In this document: positions 14,723 to 18,330 of the stretch, piece by piece
How positions within the stretch are numbered: the stretch's first letter is position 1
Layout of the letters: each line of letters begins with the position of its first letter
Program-made: the position numbers and the translations under genes
Source of the DNA: Aquirhabdus sp.
GTDB taxonomy: Bacteria > Pseudomonadota > Gammaproteobacteria > Pseudomonadales > Moraxellaceae
DNA: 18,330 bases
Reading direction: 5' to 3'
Assembly (NCBI GenBank): GCA_030150135.1
Contig: JASLGO010000012.1
Location: 1-18,330, forward strand
Notes under the pieces: model-generated
Seen by the model: only the letters and a program-made list of their open reading frames with translations
What the model was told of the DNA's origin: nothing
The model's database searches: none

Positions 14723-14754
14723 ATATTAGTAATGATGTATGTTGCTTTAATGAC

Positions 14755-15315
14755 TTAATAATCATGATCAAAAAAATTACCGTTTTCTTCTAATAAACGT
14801 TTACTGCGCGCGATTGTGGTCTTTTCTACTTTTGGTGGATGCAATATTAGATCAAAGTCACTGATGATTCTTTCTAAATCAGGTGAGTAAGGATATCTTA
14901 TGACCCTATAACCTGCTTCCATCAGCATAGTGTCACGTTCATTAATTTTAGTTGGATGACTATTCTGGTTAGATTGATTTATTTCAACAATGGAAATGAC
15001 ATTGAAATCTTTGTCCAGAATAACAAAATCAACACAGCAACGGTTTATTTTATTCCGTGTTACGAGCCCACTTGAGCTGAGTAAAGCGGATAATGCAACC
15101 CGAGGCAACACAAAGCATTCGGGGAGTGCTTTACGCAGTTTGAGAAACGTCATTTGTTCGTTCGTTGATAAAATGGATCGTGCTTTTTTAATCGGTGCTT
15201 CTTCTTTTTCTTTGATTTTGAAAGCTGTGGCTTGGCGATTTTCTTTATTGGTTACAGCAGCAATGATTACCATTACAAGGACTGCAACGACTGCAAGAGT
15301 AATTAAGAAGTTCAT
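14755..15315 (-). CDS. membrane-anchored DUF2726 domain protein
   Basis: The 186-residue protein has one N-terminal membrane helix (about 4-21), a basic linker, and a DUF2726 domain (about 48-160). Domain landmarks are LSTNEQMTFLKLRKALP (49-65), VDFVILDKDFN (95-105), IVEINQ (109-114) and ERDTMLMEAGYRVIRYP (126-142). The D96, D101 and E111 arrangement, followed by RD and an AGYRVIRY strand, resembles the restriction-endonuclease-like fold, so a nuclease or nucleic-acid role is often suspected for this family; this is inference. The usual aspartate after IE is replaced by N113. The start at 15315 has GGAAGGA eight bases upstream. Topology puts the domain in the cytoplasm. The neighbouring genes are small and unrelated. 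Confidence 0.8.
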   Translation of the reverse strand: MNFLITLAVVAVLVMVIIAAVTNKENRQATAFKIKEKEEAPIKKARSILSTNEQMTFLKLRKALPECFVLPRVALSALLSSSGLVTRNKINRCCVDFVILDKDFNVISIVEINQSNQNSHPTKINERDTMLMEAGYRVIRYPYSPDLERIISDFDLILHPPKVEKTTIARSKRLLEENGNFFDHDY

Positions 15316-15433
15316 GTTTACGATCCTTCCAGTTCAATTTATTTGAGCTTATTCAAATTCTTTTTATTCGTACCCTATTGATCTATAAATACTGCTGTTC
15401 TTACAAGATTTAATCGCAAAGTACCGAATGTGA

Positions 15434-15775
15434 TTAATGATGCGATTCTCTTTCTACTTTTCGTCCATATTCAATTAGTGCAATTTGATAATCTCTTGGA
15501 TTCTTAAAATTGTTTTCAGTGGGCGCAGACTTGATGATTTGATTGAGCTCATCTTGGTTTGTTGTGTATTTCTGATTGTTAATCGCATCGCCACAAACAA
15601 CAAGAACTAAAGTCGATACGCCCAATAAGATGGCAATCCATGCAAACGTATATAACCAATAAAAGAATGGATGCTTCCACCTTAAGTATTGTCCAAATTC
15701 ACGAAGCTGTTTGAAAAATAAATAAATTAACCAAAGTGAAATCAGTCCTGCAATGACGGCAAATGCGTAATACAT
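15434..15775 (-). CDS. small two-TM membrane protein of unknown function
   Basis: I do not recognise this 113-residue protein. The ATG at 15775 has GAGGA seven bases upstream; a TTG at 15781 would be too close to it. Two membrane segments are visible, about residues 4-22 and 42-63. They are joined by a basic aromatic loop (FGQYLRWKHPFFYW). A soluble, charged C-terminal tail (about 70-113) contains NNFKNPRDYQIALIEYG, whose side of the membrane I cannot fix. It is the first gene of the three-gene minus-strand cluster; the next gene starts 118 bases downstream with its own ribosome binding site. Confidence 0.65.
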   Translation of the reverse strand: MYYAFAVIAGLISLWLIYLFFKQLREFGQYLRWKHPFFYWLYTFAWIAILLGVSTLVLVVCGDAINNQKYTTNQDELNQIIKSAPTENNFKNPRDYQIALIEYGRKVERESHH

Positions 15776-16125
15776 TATCAAATCCTCAGCTACCCTGATA
15801 GCTTTTGAACGTTGCCATTAAAGAGAGTGTAGTACTTTGAATTCATAATAACAATAACGATACATTTGATCAAAATCATAAGTAATGAGCCTGTAATAAG
15901 TCTGATTTTTATTTTTGAGGCATGGAAAGCTCTCATATTTTGCGGTCTAAATTTGGCAACAAAATGAGTTTTATAAAAATGATTCGAATATTTAATAAAC
16001 AAATTAAGGTTTCATTGAACAGAATAGTGTAGAATTCGCCGCCTATTTAATGGACTAGCTGCTTGATTACACGACGTAATTTTAAAAAGGCAATACATTC
16101 AGTCAATTATGTTTGGAGTGGTGCG
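15776..16125. other. 350-base divergent intergenic region
   Basis: This AT-rich stretch separates the minus-strand cluster from the monooxygenase gene. It contains a TAGAAT at 16030-16035 followed by a GC-rich run (CGCCGCC), which looks like a -10 with discriminator, but no -35 at the right distance. A minus-strand frame (15790-15936 from its first ATG) encodes a possible tiny membrane peptide but has no ribosome binding site. Confidence 0.6.
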
Positions 16126-17655
16126 ATGGGCAGTTCACATGGGCAGGCATTTGGTCAATCGATTGCTGTAATGGATGCGTCGGTTATCATTGTTGGTGCT
16201 GGATTTAGCGGCATGGCGATGGCCATTGAATTGCAGAAAGCTGGAATCGATTTTCTCGTCCTTGAAAAAGGAAGTGAATTCGGTGGAAACTGGCGCGATA
16301 ACGTCTATCCCGGTGCGGCATGCGATGTTCCATCACACATGTACTGCCTGTCTTATGAGCCTTATCGTTGGTCGCGCTCTTATGCCAAACAACCAGAAAT
16401 TCTCGATTATCAAAGATATGTCGCAAAAAAATATAATTTATATCGTGACACTCGCTTTAATTCAGCGGTTGCAAGTGCCGAATATAACGATCAAGAAAGT
16501 TATTGGACGGTAACAACTACCGCAGGCGAGGTATATCGTGCGCGTGCGATGGTTTCTGCGCGTGGCAATTTGCATATTCCAACTTATCCAAATATCCCTG
16601 GTTTGAACGACTTTAAAGGAATTAAGATTCACTCGGCGGAGTGGGATCATTCAGTTGATTTAACAGGTAAACGTATTGCATTGGTAGGTACAGGTGCGAG
16701 TGCAATTCAGGTTGTTCCTGAATTAGCAAAGGTTGCTGGTCAATTGACTGTGTTCCAGCGTACTCCTGCATGGGTGCTGCCGAAGCTGGACTATCGCTAT
16801 AAAGAAGAAACCCAAGATAAATTTGAACAAAAACCCTTTTCACGTTGGTTATATCGTAAACAGATTTATTGGACATTAGAAAGTAGTGCTGCAGGCTTTG
16901 TGCTTGATCCACGCATTATGAAAATTCCGCAATTGCTTGCATATAATCATTTACGTGTCGTAAAAGATAAAAAAACTCGTGCAGCACTGACTCCGAATTA
17001 TACGATGGGCTGTAAACGTATTCTGATGTCTAACAGCTACTTACAGGCATTTAATCGTCCAAATGTGGCTTTGACAGGTGCGGTTGAATCGATTACAGAA
17101 AATAGCGTGGTTTCAGGTGGAGTCAGCCACGAAGTCGATATTATAGTGTTCTGTACTGGTTTCGATGCAACGAGCCAAGAAGCGCAATTCAGTATTAAAG
17201 GCAAAGACGGTTTGGATCTCAGTCAACACTGGGAACAAGGTATGCATGCTTATTTGGGCATCACGACGCATAATTTCCCGAATGCATATTTCATGTCAGG
17301 CCCAAATACAGGTTTAGGGCATAACTCGATTATTATCATGATTGAGGCGCAAGCACGTTATATTGGTCAAGCGCTGAAGTATATGAAAAATCAGGGCATG
17401 GATAGTCTTGAAGTGAAGAAGGAAGACGAAGATCAATTCTGTGAGAAGCTACATGCACGGATGGGTAAATCGGTCTGGACTTCAGGTTGTGCAAGCTGGT
17501 ATCTCGATGCCAGTGGCAAAAACACGACCGTGTGGCCAAGTTTTACATTTGACTATGTGTTGCAGACACGTTCGTTTAATCCTGATGTGTATGAGTGCAA
17601 AGGTGGCGTACCAGAAAGCAAAAACTTACTGAAACGCCTGCTTCAACGCGTATAA
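16126..17655 (+). CDS. type I Baeyer-Villiger / flavin-containing monooxygenase
   Basis: This FAD- and NADPH-dependent enzyme inserts oxygen next to a ketone carbonyl (or oxidises a soft heteroatom). The fingerprint FxGxxxHxxxW(P/D) is fully present as FKGIKIHSAEWD (163-174). The FAD site is VGAGFSGMAMA (23-33), the NADPH site VGTGASAIQ (187-195), and FGGNWRDNVYPGAACDVPS (52-70) is typical of cyclohexanone-type family members. The 509-residue length fits. I chose the ATG at 16126 because GGAG lies seven bases upstream; an ATG at 16171 lacks a ribosome binding site but would still precede the FAD motif, and the frame extends upstream to a TTG at 16063. The C-terminus resembles uncharacterised bacterial members, so the substrate cannot be given. 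It converges on a dioxygenase-like gene. Confidence 0.93.
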   Translation: MGSSHGQAFGQSIAVMDASVIIVGAGFSGMAMAIELQKAGIDFLVLEKGSEFGGNWRDNVYPGAACDVPSHMYCLSYEPYRWSRSYAKQPEILDYQRYVAKKYNLYRDTRFNSAVASAEYNDQESYWTVTTTAGEVYRARAMVSARGNLHIPTYPNIPGLNDFKGIKIHSAEWDHSVDLTGKRIALVGTGASAIQVVPELAKVAGQLTVFQRTPAWVLPKLDYRYKEETQDKFEQKPFSRWLYRKQIYWTLESSAAGFVLDPRIMKIPQLLAYNHLRVVKDKKTRAALTPNYTMGCKRILMSNSYLQAFNRPNVALTGAVESITENSVVSGGVSHEVDIIVFCTGFDATSQEAQFSIKGKDGLDLSQHWEQGMHAYLGITTHNFPNAYFMSGPNTGLGHNSIIIMIEAQARYIGQALKYMKNQGMDSLEVKKEDEDQFCEKLHARMGKSVWTSGCASWYLDASGKNTTVWPSFTFDYVLQTRSFNPDVYECKGGVPESKNLLKRLLQRV

Positions 17656-17695
17656 GCTATTCCATCGAAGCTTCGCAATGAAGTTCCGTAATAAT

Positions 17696-17724
17696 GCACT
17701 CAATATCTGATCGATGTTGAGTGC
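17696..17724. terminator. bidirectional hairpin between convergent genes
   Basis: GCACTCAATATC (17696-17707) pairs with GATGTTGAGTGC (17713-17724), with one T-G wobble, around TGATC. The 12-bp stem lies between the monooxygenase and the dioxygenase stops. It has no T tract, so it may only slow polymerase or protect 3' ends. Confidence 0.5.
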
Positions 17725-17726
17725 TG

Positions 17727-18330
17727 CTATACCGCAAGTCCGACCGTCAGTGTTGATACATATCCTGCCGAGAGATTGCCCGTCATTGTTGCCATTTGAT
17801 TGGTGACGCCATCACTGAAAACCATATCTGTTGCATAACTAATTTTTGCTAGATTTGTCACGCTATTGCTGTATGCCGAGTTTGTATAAACTTCGTTTAA
17901 TGTCGCTAATGGAAAGGTGAATTGCGATGTTTTAATCGCATTCGTTGCGATGGTTGCTTGAGTTAGGCTTGGGTAAACTTCGAAATGCACATGCGTCATG
18001 CGTCCGCTATAACATCCTGGAAAAATCGTCTCGAAAGTCACATAGCCATCAGCATCAGCCGCTTGTACGCCTCGCAAAAAGCTATCAGAAATGACGTCTG
18101 TCGAATACAGTGAATACTCACCATCAGCGGTGCAATGCCACAGATACACGACATAACCAGCAAGTGATGCACAGCTTGAGTTTGTATTGACCAGTTTTAG
18201 TTTAATGGTCAGTGGAACACCAGTTGCTGTATTTGTTGTTGTCAGGCTTGGTTTAATATTGCTGCGGACGATTCCCGTTAAGATGAGTGCATTCACTGTA
18301 CGACCATTGACGGAGTTGGTGCCATCACCT
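17727..18330 (-). CDS. intradiol ring-cleavage dioxygenase-like protein (5' end outside window)
   Basis: This is the C-terminal ~200 residues of a protein of the intradiol dioxygenase superfamily (catechol and protocatechuate 3,4-dioxygenase fold), whose members use non-heme Fe(III) to split aromatic rings. The frame stays open through 18330, so the GTG at 18294-18296 is not the real start. Family landmarks in order are the beta-strand start GIVRSNI, VVYLWHC, YSLYS (a likely tyrosine ligand), FLRGVQAADADGYVTF, and FPGCYSGRMTHVHFEVY, which carries the second tyrosine and both histidine ligands. All four iron ligands are therefore present. The Ser/Thr/Asn-rich C-terminus and the extracellular-type sequence suggest the secreted branch of the family; signal peptide and substrate lie outside what I can see. 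Confidence 0.85.
   Translation of the reverse strand, partial: GDGTNSVNGRTVNALILTGIVRSNIKPSLTTTNTATGVPLTIKLKLVNTNSSCASLAGYVVYLWHCTADGEYSLYSTDVISDSFLRGVQAADADGYVTFETIFPGCYSGRMTHVHFEVYPSLTQATIATNAIKTSQFTFPLATLNEVYTNSAYSNSVTNLAKISYATDMVFSDGVTNQMATMTGNLSAGYVSTLTVGLAV

Noticed and set aside
15790..15936. Minus-strand frame for a 48-residue peptide with one hydrophobic segment, ending 14 bases before the two-TM gene
   Set aside because: It has no ribosome binding site, and the longer version relies on a TTG start. AT-rich sequence easily gives hydrophobic frames, so I did not call it.

Overview
The window reads as chromosomal DNA of a gammaproteobacterium of the family Moraxellaceae, most likely Acinetobacter or a close relative. 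This rests on moderately AT-rich sequence, the style of ClpB, RodA, MltB and QueF, and several short lineage-type proteins I cannot assign; it is inference, not a database match. All genes seem intact except the two cut by the window edges. I see no insertion sequence, integrase, CRISPR array or rRNA.

Layout. 1-813 (-): 3'-truncated secreted M23 peptidoglycan endopeptidase with a GTG start. 1081-2101 (+): two tandem paralogous small genes of unknown function that share a 16-base upstream motif. 2251-4938 (+): clpB behind a good match to a sigma-32 heat-shock promoter. 5115-5789 (+): unknown secreted protein. 5883-8379 (-): an Mpo1/DUF962 membrane protein, rlpA and mltB, followed on the same strand by rodA (8448-9587). 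9624-11116 (-): a second pair of unknown paralogous cytoplasmic proteins, directly upstream of rodA. 11249-13782 (-): yadG-yadH-queF, tightly packed, with an ATGA stop/start overlap between yadH and queF. 14123-14199 (+): tRNA-Arg(CCG) with a clear promoter. 14212-15775 (-): three small accessory-looking genes (a DUF4124-like secreted protein, a membrane-anchored DUF2726 protein and a two-TM protein). 16126-17655 (+): a type I Baeyer-Villiger monooxygenase. 17727-18330 (-): 5'-truncated intradiol ring-cleavage dioxygenase-like protein.

Functional themes. One is cell-wall growth and remodelling: the RodA polymerase, the MltB and RlpA lytic transglycosylases and the M23 endopeptidase. Another is protein rescue by ClpB. 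The yadGH-queF operon joins an ABC-2 exporter to the last step of preQ1 synthesis for queuosine tRNA modification. The right end carries two oxidative catabolic genes arranged convergently.

The least explained parts, and the best places to look for something new, are the two paralog pairs (1081-2101 and 9624-11116), the secreted protein at 5115-5789, and the three-gene cluster beside the tRNA.
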